Assembly (NCBI RefSeq): GCF_013359755.1
Contig: NZ_JABMCJ010000077.1
Span: 124,001-188,000 of the forward strand
DNA: 64,000 nt
Direction: 5' to 3'
Source of the DNA: Tardiphaga robiniae
Lineage (GTDB): Bacteria > Pseudomonadota > Alphaproteobacteria > Rhizobiales > Xanthobacteraceae
Shown here one piece after another: positions 32,631-41,332 of the stretch (its first letter is position 1; every line of letters begins with the position of its first letter). The notes under the pieces were generated by a model. That model ran no database searches. It was not told where the DNA came from and was given only the letters and a program-made list of their open reading frames with translations. The position numbers and the translations under genes are program-made.

Positions 32631-33860
32631 ATGCGCCACTTCGACACACTCGAGAATTGCGATCCGTCGCAGCGCCAGGCCAATCTGTTTTCGCGCCTGC
32701 CGGATGTGCTGCGCCACGCGATGCAGGCACCCGCCTATGCGGAGCATCTCAAGGGCATCGATCCCGCTGCGATCGTCAGCCGCGCGGCACTGGCGCACCT
32801 GCCGGTGCTGCGCAAATCCGACCTGCCGGCCCTGCACAAGGCCAGCCCACCGTTCGGCGGCTTCGTGTCAGGCGCGACCGGCTCGTTCGGCCGGTTGTTC
32901 ACCTCGCCGGGGCCCATTTTCGAGCCGGAGTCAAAACAGGCTGATCCCTGGCGCGGCGCGCGGGCGCTCTATGCCGCAGGTTTCCGCGCGGGCGACGTGG
33001 TGCTGAATACTTTTAGCTATCACCTGACCCCCGGCGGCTTCATCTTCGACGGCGCTGCGCGGGCGCTCGGCTGCGCCGTGATCCCTGCGGGTCCCGGCAA
33101 TGTCGAGCAGCAGCTGGAATTGATCGAGGCTTATCGCCCATCAGCCTATAGCGGCACGCCGGATTTCCTGAAGATTCTGCTCGATGCCGGCAAGGCTACC
33201 CAGCGCGACATGTCATCCATCAAGCGCGCCATGGTGTCCGGCGCGGCCTTCCCACCCTCGCTGCAGGCCGAGATCGCATCGCGCGGTGTCGAGGCCTATC
33301 AGGCCTTCGCCACAGCTGATCTTGGTTTCATCGCCTATGAGAGCACCGCCCGGGACGGCCTGATCGTCAATGAGGACCTGATCCTGGAAATCGTGACCCC
33401 CGGGACCGGTGAACCCGTGGCCGAGGGCGATGTCGGCGAGATCGTGGTCACATCACTGGATCCACACCACCCGTGGATCCGGCTGGCACTCGGCGACCTG
33501 ACGGCCGCCCTGCCCGGCCCCAGCACCTGCGGTCGCAGCAATATGCGCATCCGGGGCTGGATGGGCCGGGCCGACCAGGCCACCAAGGTCAAGGGCATGT
33601 TCGTGCGGCCCGAACAGGTCGCCGAAATCGGCAAGCGTCACCCGGAACTCGGCCGGCTACGGCTGGTGGTGTCCAGAGACGGTGAAAATGACGCCATGGT
33701 GCTGAAAGCCGAAGCGGCGGCGCCGGACAGCCCCGGGCTGCAGGAAGCCGTCACGGCCACGCTCCGGGCCGTCAGCAAGCTCGGTGGGGCCGTGGAGCTG
33801 GTGGCGCCGGCCTCGCTGCCCAATGACGGCAAGATCATCGCGGACGAGCGCGGGAACTGA
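32631..33860 (+). CDS. PaaK-like AMP-dependent CoA ligase
   Basis: This 409-residue protein of the phenylacetate-CoA ligase type has the PaaK-style layout: an N-terminal domain, SAYSGTPDFLKILLDAG, GAAFPPSLQAEIASRG, the Y/F-xATADLGFIAYE region and a C-terminal MRIRGWMGRADQATKVKGMFV with the hinge Asp and the G-K-F/V motif. The phosphate-binding loop is degenerate (SGATGSFGRLFTSPG rather than SSGTTGxPT). It presumably activates an aromatic or related acid as a CoA thioester, in line with the Liv systems nearby (inference). The ATG at 32631 is the only good start. Confidence 0.8.
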   Translation: MRHFDTLENCDPSQRQANLFSRLPDVLRHAMQAPAYAEHLKGIDPAAIVSRAALAHLPVLRKSDLPALHKASPPFGGFVSGATGSFGRLFTSPGPIFEPESKQADPWRGARALYAAGFRAGDVVLNTFSYHLTPGGFIFDGAARALGCAVIPAGPGNVEQQLELIEAYRPSAYSGTPDFLKILLDAGKATQRDMSSIKRAMVSGAAFPPSLQAEIASRGVEAYQAFATADLGFIAYESTARDGLIVNEDLILEIVTPGTGEPVAEGDVGEIVVTSLDPHHPWIRLALGDLTAALPGPSTCGRSNMRIRGWMGRADQATKVKGMFVRPEQVAEIGKRHPELGRLRLVVSRDGENDAMVLKAEAAAPDSPGLQEAVTATLRAVSKLGGAVELVAPASLPNDGKIIADERGN

Positions 33861-33918
33861 CCGCGCAGGACTGCCGCGGCGCATCATAAAAAGCCGGACT
33901 TCCCCGGGCGATCCTGCT

Positions 33919-34404
33919 ATGCAGCCGCCCAGATCGAGGATGCCTGCTGCCGTGAGACTGATTTTACCACAAATTGTCGAGACCTGGCTGTCGCGCCCCA
34001 CGGTGTCGAAGATCATCAGCTTCGGCGTGATTGGCCTCGGCAACACCCTCATCGATCTCGCCATCTTCACCCTCGCCTATCAGGTGCTGAAGCTGCCGCT
34101 GGTGCCCGCCAATGTCATAGCGTGGCTGGTGGCCGTATCGTGTTCCTACGTGATGAACACCATGATCACGTTCCGCGCCGAATCCGGCCGCGTGCTGCGC
34201 CGGAAAGATTATCTCAGCTTCGTCGCCTCCGGTGTATTGGGCGTGATCGCGACCACCACCACACTGGTGGTGCTGTCGCACTTCATGCCGGTCTATGCCG
34301 CCAAGCTTCTGGCCATTTTGGTCAGCTTCATCGTGAATTTCACGATGTCGCATTTCGTGGTGTTCCGGACCAAGCCGACGGATCCGAACGAAGCCATCCG
34401 CTAG
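33919..34404 (+). CDS. GtrA-family membrane protein
   Basis: A GtrA-domain protein of ~161 residues with four hydrophobic segments (FGVIGLGNTLIDLAIFTLAY, VIAWLVAVSCSYVMNTMITF, LSFVASGVLGVIATTTTLVV, KLLAILVSFIVNFTMSHFVVF). The [N/S]Y-x-N-T-x-x-T-F signature after TM2 and the F-x-x-S/M-H-F-V-V-F ending match the family. GtrA proteins are proposed flippases for lipid-linked sugars. The start is uncertain: ATG 33919, ATG 33940 or GTG 33952 (best GAGG spacing). It lies between the PaaK-like ligase and the sugar isomerase; a second GtrA gene occurs at 39842. Confidence 0.82.
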   Translation: MQPPRSRMPAAVRLILPQIVETWLSRPTVSKIISFGVIGLGNTLIDLAIFTLAYQVLKLPLVPANVIAWLVAVSCSYVMNTMITFRAESGRVLRRKDYLSFVASGVLGVIATTTTLVVLSHFMPVYAAKLLAILVSFIVNFTMSHFVVFRTKPTDPNEAIR

Positions 34405-34417
34405 ATCGCACAGGCAG

Positions 34418-35575
34418 TCAGGCGCCGAGCACCCGTTCAGCTTCAGCAACCGCACATAGAATATGATAGAAGGATGACGCCGGGATCGTATCGACCAGCG
34501 AGCGTCCCTCACCGTCGAATTGATCGTACCAGCCGCCTTTGACGGAATGCTGCAGATAATATTTGTCGAGCCGCATCAGCGCCGCCCGTGCCTCGTCGGC
34601 CGCGCCCTCGACGCCTGACTCCGCCTGCGCGACGAAGGCCTTGATGATCTCGGTCTGCGGCCAGCAGCGCCGTGTCGCCTTGACGATATTGCCCTGGGCG
34701 TCGCCTTCGTCCACCAAACAGCCGGTGGCATCGCGATAGCGCAGCGCGGATTCGAGCAACGCGGCACGCTGTTTGCCGGTCGGACAGCCGGTGATGCGCT
34801 CAAAGCCCTTGAGCAGCCAGACCCATTCGGCCTGATGGCCGGGCTCGACGCTGACCGGTTCGATCCGCGACCAGTCCTGTTCGAAATACTCGCCGAGCAC
34901 GCCCTTTTTCGCATCGAACAGGTTCGACGTGAACAGACCGAAGAGATCGCCGGCCCGCGCCTGAAACGCCTGATCATGGGTCGCGTCGAAGGCCGCGATG
35001 AAGGCTTCCAGAAGATGCATCTGCGGATTCTGCCGACGCGGCATCGAAGCCGGCACGCCCTCGAGATAACCGCCGTCTGGCGAGCGCAGTTGCGTATCGA
35101 TGAACTGCATCAATTCGTCGATCTCGGCGCGCACCTTTGCATCGCGATCCAGCTGATAGACCGTCGCCATCGCCAGCAGGACGAAAGCGTGATCATAAGT
35201 GTCACGCAGCGGGTTCAGCACCGAACCATCGGGCGCGAGAATATGCACGAAGCCCGGCTTGCCATCCGGCGCCTTAGCTTTGGCCAGCATGTAATCGAGA
35301 CCCTTACGCGCAATCTCGGCGCCGTCAGGATACCAGCCAAGTTGTGCGGCCTTCGCGAAGCAATAGATCTGGCGGGCTTGCACGCGGACACGGCGGGGCG
35401 CCGCAAGATCCGGGGCGCCTGCCGAACTCAATCTCTCGACGAACCCACCCGATCGCGGGTCGCAGCCTTCTGCTGCCCAAAGAGAAAGCGCGTCCTCGAT
35501 CATATGTAATTTTAGCGCCCGGACTATGTCGGTGAGGCCGGTTACCGGATTTGCTGCGTTGCCAGACTCGGCCAT
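34418..35575 (-). CDS. AGE-family sugar epimerase/isomerase (mannose-6-phosphate isomerase-like)
   Basis: This 385-residue protein is of the N-acylglucosamine-2-epimerase / (alpha/alpha)6-barrel family. Recognisable segments are RVQARQIYCFAKAAQLGW (~65-82), RDTYDHAFVLLAMA, PRRQNPQMHLLEAFIA and VEPGHQAEWVWLL with the catalytic His residues, and RRCWPQTEIIKAF. Members interconvert mannose or fructose forms or act as phosphomannose isomerase. Supply of mannose phosphate for the GDP-mannose/GDP-fucose route of this locus is a likely role (inference). The ATG at 35575 follows AAGGA by five bases, which decides the start against 35641. Confidence 0.85.
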   Translation of the reverse strand: MAESGNAANPVTGLTDIVRALKLHMIEDALSLWAAEGCDPRSGGFVERLSSAGAPDLAAPRRVRVQARQIYCFAKAAQLGWYPDGAEIARKGLDYMLAKAKAPDGKPGFVHILAPDGSVLNPLRDTYDHAFVLLAMATVYQLDRDAKVRAEIDELMQFIDTQLRSPDGGYLEGVPASMPRRQNPQMHLLEAFIAAFDATHDQAFQARAGDLFGLFTSNLFDAKKGVLGEYFEQDWSRIEPVSVEPGHQAEWVWLLKGFERITGCPTGKQRAALLESALRYRDATGCLVDEGDAQGNIVKATRRCWPQTEIIKAFVAQAESGVEGAADEARAALMRLDKYYLQHSVKGGWYDQFDGEGRSLVDTIPASSFYHILCAVAEAERVLGA

Positions 35576-35991
35576 TTCAGTCCTTGAGAATGATGCGGTG
35601 CCTGCAAGGCTCGGGGATCGTTCGCATGACCTCGCGGTCAAGCATTAACTAGCTGATTTATGGTTTAAGCATAGACCGTCCGCCAGCAGAGGCGAAGGCG
35701 GACCTTCAACGGGACGCTTACTCCCCTGATCGAGCAAGACGGAACCATCTATCTCAAAGACCGCCTTTGAATCTATCTGCGTGAAATGCTTTTATGTTGT
35801 AGGCGACGGTCGCGCCCGGCCTGCACCGCCTTTAGATGCAAATACAACAAATAACAACTCCAGGTTGACAAATAACTCTAACCGCAGATGGCTCAAAAAT
35901 GCGGTTTAGGTGTTTCCAGATAGTATCGTGTTTCAAAAAAGACTAATTGGAGGCAGCTAACCCGATTGCCAACTTTGGATACCAGTTTTTC
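35576..35991. other. AT-richer intergenic region with two hairpins before the glycan locus
   Basis: No gene is seen. GTCCGCC/GGCGGAC (35679-35704) forms a hairpin downstream of nothing obvious and upstream of the next operon. TTGACA at 35865-35870 is a perfect -35-like hexamer but lacks a good -10 at 17 bases. CTAACCGCA/TGCGGTTTAG (35878-35909) is a near-perfect inverted repeat just after it, which could be an operator or attenuator. Base composition here is clearly more AT-rich than the flanks. Confidence 0.4.
35878..35909. promoter_or_regulatory. Inverted repeat in the leader of the glycan-decoration operon
   Basis: Arms CTAACCGCA and TGCGGTTTAG pair with one bulged base across a 13-base A-rich loop. 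It begins eight bases after a TTGACA hexamer and ends ~80 bases before the ATG of the first gene, so it could be a protein-binding site overlapping the promoter, or an RNA hairpin. Confidence 0.35.
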
Positions 35992-37443
35992 ATGAACGAG
36001 CGTGCACCTGAGTCCTCTCTTTCCCCCATGGAGGTTTATACTGCGGAGAGAAAAAGGCATTGGGGTTCAAGAACCACCATTGAATGTGGAAATAACGCCG
36101 CGCCTCGCGCCTATCGACGGACACTCGCCCATCTGTACCGCTTTCTGGTTCCTCAGGGAGCCCGTGTTCTGGAAGTCGGATGCGGCTCAGGAGATTTGCT
36201 TGCGGCCGTACAACCGTCACGCGGTTATGGAATCGATTTTTCGGAAGAGAGACTTGAGCGTGTCAATGCGACCACCCTTCCGAGCGTGACCTTTCATAAC
36301 CAGGACGCCCATTCCTTCAGAGTCGACGAGGCTATCGACTACGTCATCCTGTCTGATCTGGTTGACGATCTCTGGGATGTCGAAGCCGCCCTTCGTAACC
36401 TTGCCGGACAGATCTCGCCGGATACCCGAGTCATCATCAATTCCTACAGCAAGATCTGGGAATGGCCGCTTTGGCTTGCCCGCAAGTTTCGGCTGGCGAC
36501 ACCCCTGTTGCGACAGAACTGGCTCTCGCCGCACGACATTCAAAACATCGCAAGACTTGCGGGTTTTGAATGCGTCAGCACGTCGCCGGAAATTCTGTTG
36601 CCACTGGACATCCCGATCCTGTCGACGCTGTTCAACAGATATTTGGTTCGTCTGTGGCCGTTTCGGCTGTTTGCATTGACCAATTTTTACGTGCTGCGCA
36701 AACGGACGCTCCGCCCCGAGGCGGAACTCACGGTCAGCGTGATCGTGCCAGCCAGAAACGAGGCCGGACATATCGCCGATCTGCTTCGGCGAATCCCAAA
36801 AATGGGCCGCGAGACGGAAGTCATTTTTGTCGAAGGTAATTCGACGGACGATACGTTCGAGGTCATTCAGCGCGAACTCTCCTCGCGCACCGACATCACC
36901 TCTGCACTTTACAAGCAGGACAAGAAGGGCAAGCGCAACGCTGTCGAACTCGGCTTCGCCAAAGCCAGCGGCGACATCCTGATGATCTTGGACGCGGACA
37001 TTTCTGTCCTGCCAGAAGATCTCCCCAAATTTCTGCGAGCATGGTCCAGCGGCGCCGGCGAATTCATAAACGGTGTGCGTCTTGTGTATCCGATGGAAGG
37101 CAATGCCATGCGCCCGCTCAATTTGCTGGGCAATCGCGCGTTCAGCCTCGCGATTTCCTGGGTGCTGGGGCAGAAATTGCAGGACACTCTTTGCGGCACG
37201 AAAGTTCTGCATCGGGATCAGTATGCGAAGATTGTTGCCAGCAGATCGTATTTCGGCGACTTCGACCCGTTCGGCGACTTCGACCTGATTTTCGGTGCAG
37301 CCAAGCAGAATTTGCAAATCATTGATTTGCCGATTCGCTATCACGAGCGTGTTTACGGCGAGACCAATATTGCGAGATGGCGGCACGGCGTGATCCTTCT
37401 GAAGATGGTTCTGCTCGCGGCGCGCAAATTCAAATTCCGATAG
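35992..37443 (+). CDS. Fusion: SAM methyltransferase and GtrB/DPM1-like glycosyltransferase
   Basis: The protein has ~483 residues. An N-terminal class I methyltransferase domain (~35-215) has the SAM motif VLEVGCGSGDLLAAV and VIINSYSKIWEW. After WPFRLFALTNFYVLRKR comes a GT2 domain (~250-483): VSVIVPARNEAGHIADLL, VIFVEGNSTDDT, LMILDADISVLPEDL and YGETNI, in the manner of dolichyl- or polyprenyl-phosphate hexose synthases (DPM1/GtrB). These make the lipid-phosphate sugar used by GT-C enzymes. The usual C-terminal membrane pair of GtrB is absent. The ATG at 35992 is preferred; a TTG at 35947 is open upstream, and GGAGG lies at 35949-35953. It is first of a plus-strand block with GT-C, GtrA and methyltransferase genes. 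Confidence 0.83.
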   Translation: MNERAPESSLSPMEVYTAERKRHWGSRTTIECGNNAAPRAYRRTLAHLYRFLVPQGARVLEVGCGSGDLLAAVQPSRGYGIDFSEERLERVNATTLPSVTFHNQDAHSFRVDEAIDYVILSDLVDDLWDVEAALRNLAGQISPDTRVIINSYSKIWEWPLWLARKFRLATPLLRQNWLSPHDIQNIARLAGFECVSTSPEILLPLDIPILSTLFNRYLVRLWPFRLFALTNFYVLRKRTLRPEAELTVSVIVPARNEAGHIADLLRRIPKMGRETEVIFVEGNSTDDTFEVIQRELSSRTDITSALYKQDKKGKRNAVELGFAKASGDILMILDADISVLPEDLPKFLRAWSSGAGEFINGVRLVYPMEGNAMRPLNLLGNRAFSLAISWVLGQKLQDTLCGTKVLHRDQYAKIVASRSYFGDFDPFGDFDLIFGAAKQNLQIIDLPIRYHERVYGETNIARWRHGVILLKMVLLAARKFKFR

Positions 37444-37454
37444 AGGGTGAAAAT

Positions 37455-38192
37455 GTGAAGACCGCCGATCTCGACGATCCCGCAGTCACCAATCAACGCA
37501 TCGAAACCCTGCAGAAAAAGAAGTTTCTGAATAGGATATATCGGGAATGGTACGCGACGATTGAAGCCGAACTTCCCGCGATCTCGGGACCGGTGCTCGA
37601 GATTGGTTCGGGCGCCGGATTTCTCAACGAGTATATTCCGGACCTGATCACGTCGGATGTCATGCCCGTGCGCGGCGTGCAGCGCGTGTTCGATGCGTGC
37701 GAGAGTTTACCGGAGGATTGCAAGGCGTTGCGCGCGGTCGTCATGGTGAACGCATTTCACCACCTGCCACGCTCGCAACGTTTCCTTGCAAACGTTTCCA
37801 CGTCACTAAAATCGGGCGGCCGCTTGATCATGATCGAGCCATGGAAAACGCCGTGGTCAACCCTCATCTACCGCAAACTCCATCACGAACCTTTTGAGGA
37901 TACGAGGACCGACTGGGATTTCGAATCGTCCGGTCCGCTTTCGGACGCCAACGGAGCGCTGCCCTGGATTGTGTTCGAGCGCGACAGGCAACGCTTTGAC
38001 CGCCTGTTTCCAGATCTTGTTTTGAGAAAGACCTCGCCCCTGATGCCGGCCAGCTATCTCATTTCGGGCGGGTATACCGGACCATCTTTGTTGCCAGCAC
38101 CGCTTTACCCGGCGTGCCGGACGATCGAGAAATGGACCGGCCTCGACAGGCTGCTTGGCCTGTTTGCTCTGATCTCGATCGAGAAACGATGA
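37455..38192 (+). CDS. SAM-dependent methyltransferase
   Basis: This 245-residue class I methyltransferase has SAM motif VLEIGSGAGFLNEYIPDLITSD and motif II/III region AVVMVNAFHHLP followed by KSGGRLIMIEPWKTP. Translation starts at GTG 37455, with GAGGGTG shortly before it; no in-frame ATG fits. It begins 11 bases after the methyltransferase-GT fusion and ends 7 bases before the membrane glycosyltransferase gene, so it is in the same operon. The acceptor is unknown; a sugar or lipid-linked sugar is likely from context. Confidence 0.83.
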   Translation: MKTADLDDPAVTNQRIETLQKKKFLNRIYREWYATIEAELPAISGPVLEIGSGAGFLNEYIPDLITSDVMPVRGVQRVFDACESLPEDCKALRAVVMVNAFHHLPRSQRFLANVSTSLKSGGRLIMIEPWKTPWSTLIYRKLHHEPFEDTRTDWDFESSGPLSDANGALPWIVFERDRQRFDRLFPDLVLRKTSPLMPASYLISGGYTGPSLLPAPLYPACRTIEKWTGLDRLLGLFALISIEKR

Positions 38193-38199
38193 TCTGCAA

Positions 38200-39861
38200 A
38201 TGGACGATGTGAAGGCATTTGAGATGAACCGTTCTATCTCCACCGGTCTGCTCCTGATCGTTCCCGTATTCTGCTTCGTGGTCGGCCACATCCTGCTCCG
38301 ATCGTATGAGCCAATCTATTTCGGTTTTACGAACCTCGCCTTTGGCTATGACTACGACCCAAGCTACGCGTACCTGTTCAATGGGGCCGCCGTCGCCGAT
38401 CTGCATTCGCCAGGCATCGTCGTTCATCCCGGCACGACGTCATTTATCCTGATCGCCTGCTATCTTCGCCTGTATCAGGCGTGGAATTGGATATCGACGG
38501 CAGGCCAGCAAAACCTTCTTACCATCATCCTGAGCGATCCTGAAGCGGCTCTCAGGTTCGTATCTCGCGCGAATATGGTACTTTTCGCTTTTTGCGTGTT
38601 ATGGCTCGGGTTTGTGGCAAAGCAAGCGCTCCGGAACACGGAGGCAGCGCTCCTCATCCAAACACTCCCTATTCTATATGCCGAGTTCGTTCGCCCAGGC
38701 ATGATTGGAGCCGAAGCAACGCTCATGGTTTTTGGCGTCCTGCTGCTGTCGCTATTCTTGCTCGAGTGGACGGTCTATCGAGACGACACGCTTGACAAAA
38801 AACGCTGGCTTCCATTCGCAATCGGCTTGTGTATCGCCGCCATGCTGGTCGCAAAGATAACGAGCGCTCCGCTTCTTTTGCTGCTTGGAGCGATAGAAAG
38901 TCGACGAAGGCTATTGCTCGGCGTCGCCGGGGCCGTCGCGGGAATTGTGCTGCTGCTGCTTCCGATATTGCCCGGCCTCCTCGCAATGGCCAACTGGTAT
39001 GTGGAACTCGCGACCCACACGGGGCAATATGGCAGTGGCTCGACGGGTGTCCTGGAGTGGGTGACGGTCAAAGGCAATGCATCGCGCTTGCTGAAGAATT
39101 ATTGGCTCACTGGGCTGCTGCTCGTCGCTGCATCCGTCATCGTCGCTTCATCTGTCAGAGCCAGCCACAACTCCTTCAAAGAAAGGATGTCCGACTGGCG
39201 CAGCCGCTTTGTCATCGCAGCGCTAGCCGCATCGCTGCTGTTGACCGCCCTGGTTCTGAAGCATTTCGGTTTCCGCTACTTCGTGCCGTGTGTCATCGTA
39301 TCATCCCTGCTTCTGGGCCTCTGCATCTTCCTGCATTTCAGCGAGTTGCTGCCACGGTCGTCGCGCCGCGCGATCCTGGCTGGCTCCCTGGCGTGCTATG
39401 CCGTATGGTTTGCCGCCTTTCGGGCGCCGGAACTGCCGACGAGCCTGTCACAGCGGGATGAAATTCAGCGTCGATCCAAATTCATGCAATCGATGGCCAG
39501 CCTGAAGGCGGAACTTCCGAATTCGATCTGGATCGGAGCCTACGATGTTCACGATGTCAATTATGCCGTGGCGTTCGGAATCGGGTACGCGGGCGAACGA
39601 ATTGCGCGCCAGATGGCTGGGCGCAGCCCGCTCGTCGCCTCATACAATCGCTGGAATAACAAATTCTGGCTGAACGGCGAATGGGTGCCCGGACAGGTCA
39701 TCACGGAGCTTGTACGTCGGGGGAAATCCGTTTTTATGCTGTTGCCGAACGACTTGAGCCCGCAGAGCCTCGACGTGCAGGTGCAGTTGGAACGCGAGCT
39801 GTTTGATGGGACACATGTGTATCGTGTTATGGATCATCTAGATGGCAAGGGCAGCAATTAG
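38200..39861 (+). CDS. Polytopic membrane protein, GT-C glycosyltransferase-like
   Basis: This 553-residue protein has about nine to eleven hydrophobic segments and a soluble C-terminal domain of ~140 residues. After TM1, the first periplasmic loop contains the acidic stretch FGYDYDPSYAYLFNGAAVADL, matching the Asp-containing loop of GT-C enzymes that use polyprenyl-phosphate sugars. No close family can be named. It lies between a GtrB-like gene and a GtrA gene, so it is the likely transferase (GtrC-equivalent) of a three-part glycan-decorating system. It overlaps the next gene by 20 bases. Confidence 0.72.
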   Translation: MDDVKAFEMNRSISTGLLLIVPVFCFVVGHILLRSYEPIYFGFTNLAFGYDYDPSYAYLFNGAAVADLHSPGIVVHPGTTSFILIACYLRLYQAWNWISTAGQQNLLTIILSDPEAALRFVSRANMVLFAFCVLWLGFVAKQALRNTEAALLIQTLPILYAEFVRPGMIGAEATLMVFGVLLLSLFLLEWTVYRDDTLDKKRWLPFAIGLCIAAMLVAKITSAPLLLLLGAIESRRRLLLGVAGAVAGIVLLLLPILPGLLAMANWYVELATHTGQYGSGSTGVLEWVTVKGNASRLLKNYWLTGLLLVAASVIVASSVRASHNSFKERMSDWRSRFVIAALAASLLLTALVLKHFGFRYFVPCVIVSSLLLGLCIFLHFSELLPRSSRRAILAGSLACYAVWFAAFRAPELPTSLSQRDEIQRRSKFMQSMASLKAELPNSIWIGAYDVHDVNYAVAFGIGYAGERIARQMAGRSPLVASYNRWNNKFWLNGEWVPGQVITELVRRGKSVFMLLPNDLSPQSLDVQVQLERELFDGTHVYRVMDHLDGKGSN

Positions 39862-40330
39862 AGGCGCAGGTTCAGGCATGCATCAGTTGTGGCGAACAAT
39901 GCGGTTCAGTCAGCGTGGTAGCTTCCTGCTGCTTCGCTACATTTTTATCGGATTAGCTTCCAATCTGATTTTTTTGGTGATTTCCAACCTCGTTTACAAT
40001 CAGACTGGAAACGGATGGCAGAGTTCTCTGGTCGGCGGCATCGGATCAGTTTTCGTGTCGTTTATGGGCCACGGCTTAGTGACCTACAGATCCGTCATTC
40101 GACCCATTACGGTCGTCAAGTTCTTCTGCCTGGTCGGCTGGAATCTGATGATGATCCAGCTCATCACCTACGGCACCCATTCGATTCTTCGCCTCCCCTA
40201 TCTCGTCACCACGTTCATCGTCATCACCATCATTCCATTTACGTCGTTTCTCTTCAGCCGATATTACGTGTTTAGTCCGGGATCGCGAGATCGCTACGAT
40301 GTGTCCGAACCTGCGCGTCCCGAGCGGTAA
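39842..40330 (+). CDS. GtrA-family putative lipid-linked sugar flippase
   Basis: This protein of 162 residues (150 if ATG 39878 is used) has four hydrophobic segments: LLLRYIFIGLASNLIFLVIS, SLVGGIGSVFVSFMGHGLVTY, VVKFFCLVGWNLMMIQLIT and TTFIVITIIPFTSFLFSRYYVF. The last ends in the family's R-[Y/F]-[Y/F]-V-F motif. It is a second, diverged GtrA next to GtrB-like and GT-C genes, matching the gtrA-gtrB-gtrC arrangement of O-antigen-modifying systems. Translation probably re-initiates after the overlapping upstream gene. Confidence 0.8.
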   Translation: MARAAIRGAGSGMHQLWRTMRFSQRGSFLLLRYIFIGLASNLIFLVISNLVYNQTGNGWQSSLVGGIGSVFVSFMGHGLVTYRSVIRPITVVKFFCLVGWNLMMIQLITYGTHSILRLPYLVTTFIVITIIPFTSFLFSRYYVFSPGSRDRYDVSEPARPER

Positions 40331-40383
40331 GAGACTTTCAGCGAAGCATTGACGACGGACGTCTCGGAGTAGCCAGAACTGAA

Positions 40384-41232
40384 ATGAAGACGCGAACCAA
40401 AATAGCCATCGCCGGCTTCATGGCGAAGCCGCTGATCGCACTGCGCGGAGGCCTTGGAGTCGGCCCTATCGTCCGAACGCGGCGGAGCGACTTCAATTGG
40501 GAGCTTGATCTGCGCGAGGGAATCGATTTTTCGCTATACGTCGCGCAATACGAGCGTCGGACCACGCGCTTTCTCACCACGCATTTGAAGCGCGGCGACA
40601 TCGCGCTGGACCTCGGGGCAAATATCGGAGCACAGACGCTCCCGATGGCCCAGGCGGTTGGCGACACCGGGCGTGTTATCGCCGTTGAAGCGACCGACTA
40701 CGCCATGAGCAAGCTTCAGCGAAACCTGTCGCTCAATCCGGGCCTGACGAGCCGCGTGACCTGCGTTCAGGCAATCCTCAGCGATTCCGACGGCAGCGAA
40801 AACAACAGCATCTATTCGAGCTGGCCGATCACCAGCACGGCGGAGGATCTTGACCGGCATGGCGTGCACGGCGGCGTCCTGAAATCGACCAACGGAGCGT
40901 TTCGCTCCCTGGACGCACTTGTAGCCGAACTCGGATTGCCCAATGTCCATTTCATCAAGTTGGATGTTGATGGCAATGAATTGAGCGTTCTCAGATCTGG
41001 CGCTGAGACAATTCGCCGTTACCGACCCAAGATGGTGGTCGAATTTGCGCCGTATCTGCATCGCAGTGTCCCGGGAGGCTTCGAAGCTCTACTGCAATTC
41101 ATCGGGGATGCAAGATATGCGCTCTACAAGACAGATGGCGAGACGCCAGTAATGGCCACGACCGATGCCTTCGATCAGATCGTGGATGACGGGGCCAGCA
41201 TTGATCTCGAATTGCGTCCGCTACCGCTCTAA
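40384..41232 (+). CDS. FkbM-family methyltransferase
   Basis: This 282-residue protein is of the FkbM family: SAM-binding DIALDLGANIGAQTLPMA (~75-92), VIAVEATDYAMSKLQRNL and the family's C-terminal motif VHFIKLDVDGNELSVLRSGAETI with FAPYL. FkbM enzymes O-methylate hydroxyls of sugars and polyketides. It is 53 bases after the GtrA gene and is the third methyltransferase domain of this block, suggesting a heavily methylated sugar decoration. Confidence 0.9.
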   Translation: MKTRTKIAIAGFMAKPLIALRGGLGVGPIVRTRRSDFNWELDLREGIDFSLYVAQYERRTTRFLTTHLKRGDIALDLGANIGAQTLPMAQAVGDTGRVIAVEATDYAMSKLQRNLSLNPGLTSRVTCVQAILSDSDGSENNSIYSSWPITSTAEDLDRHGVHGGVLKSTNGAFRSLDALVAELGLPNVHFIKLDVDGNELSVLRSGAETIRRYRPKMVVEFAPYLHRSVPGGFEALLQFIGDARYALYKTDGETPVMATTDAFDQIVDDGASIDLELRPLPL

Positions 41233-41332
41233 AACATGGTATGCGGCGTACCGATGACACGACGGGTTCTCTTCGCTACAGGTCAGAAGATCATCGAGCA
41301 TCGAGTGATCTGCGCTAAAACGGGTTAATTCC

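Noticed and set aside
35679-35704. Intrinsic terminator before the glycan block
   Set aside because: The GTCCGCC/GGCGGAC hairpin has no U-run on either side and no gene ends just before it on either strand.
36217-37386. 389-codon minus-strand frame opposite the methyltransferase-GT2 fusion
   Set aside because: Antisense to a gene with clear SAM and GT2 motifs; no domain visible.
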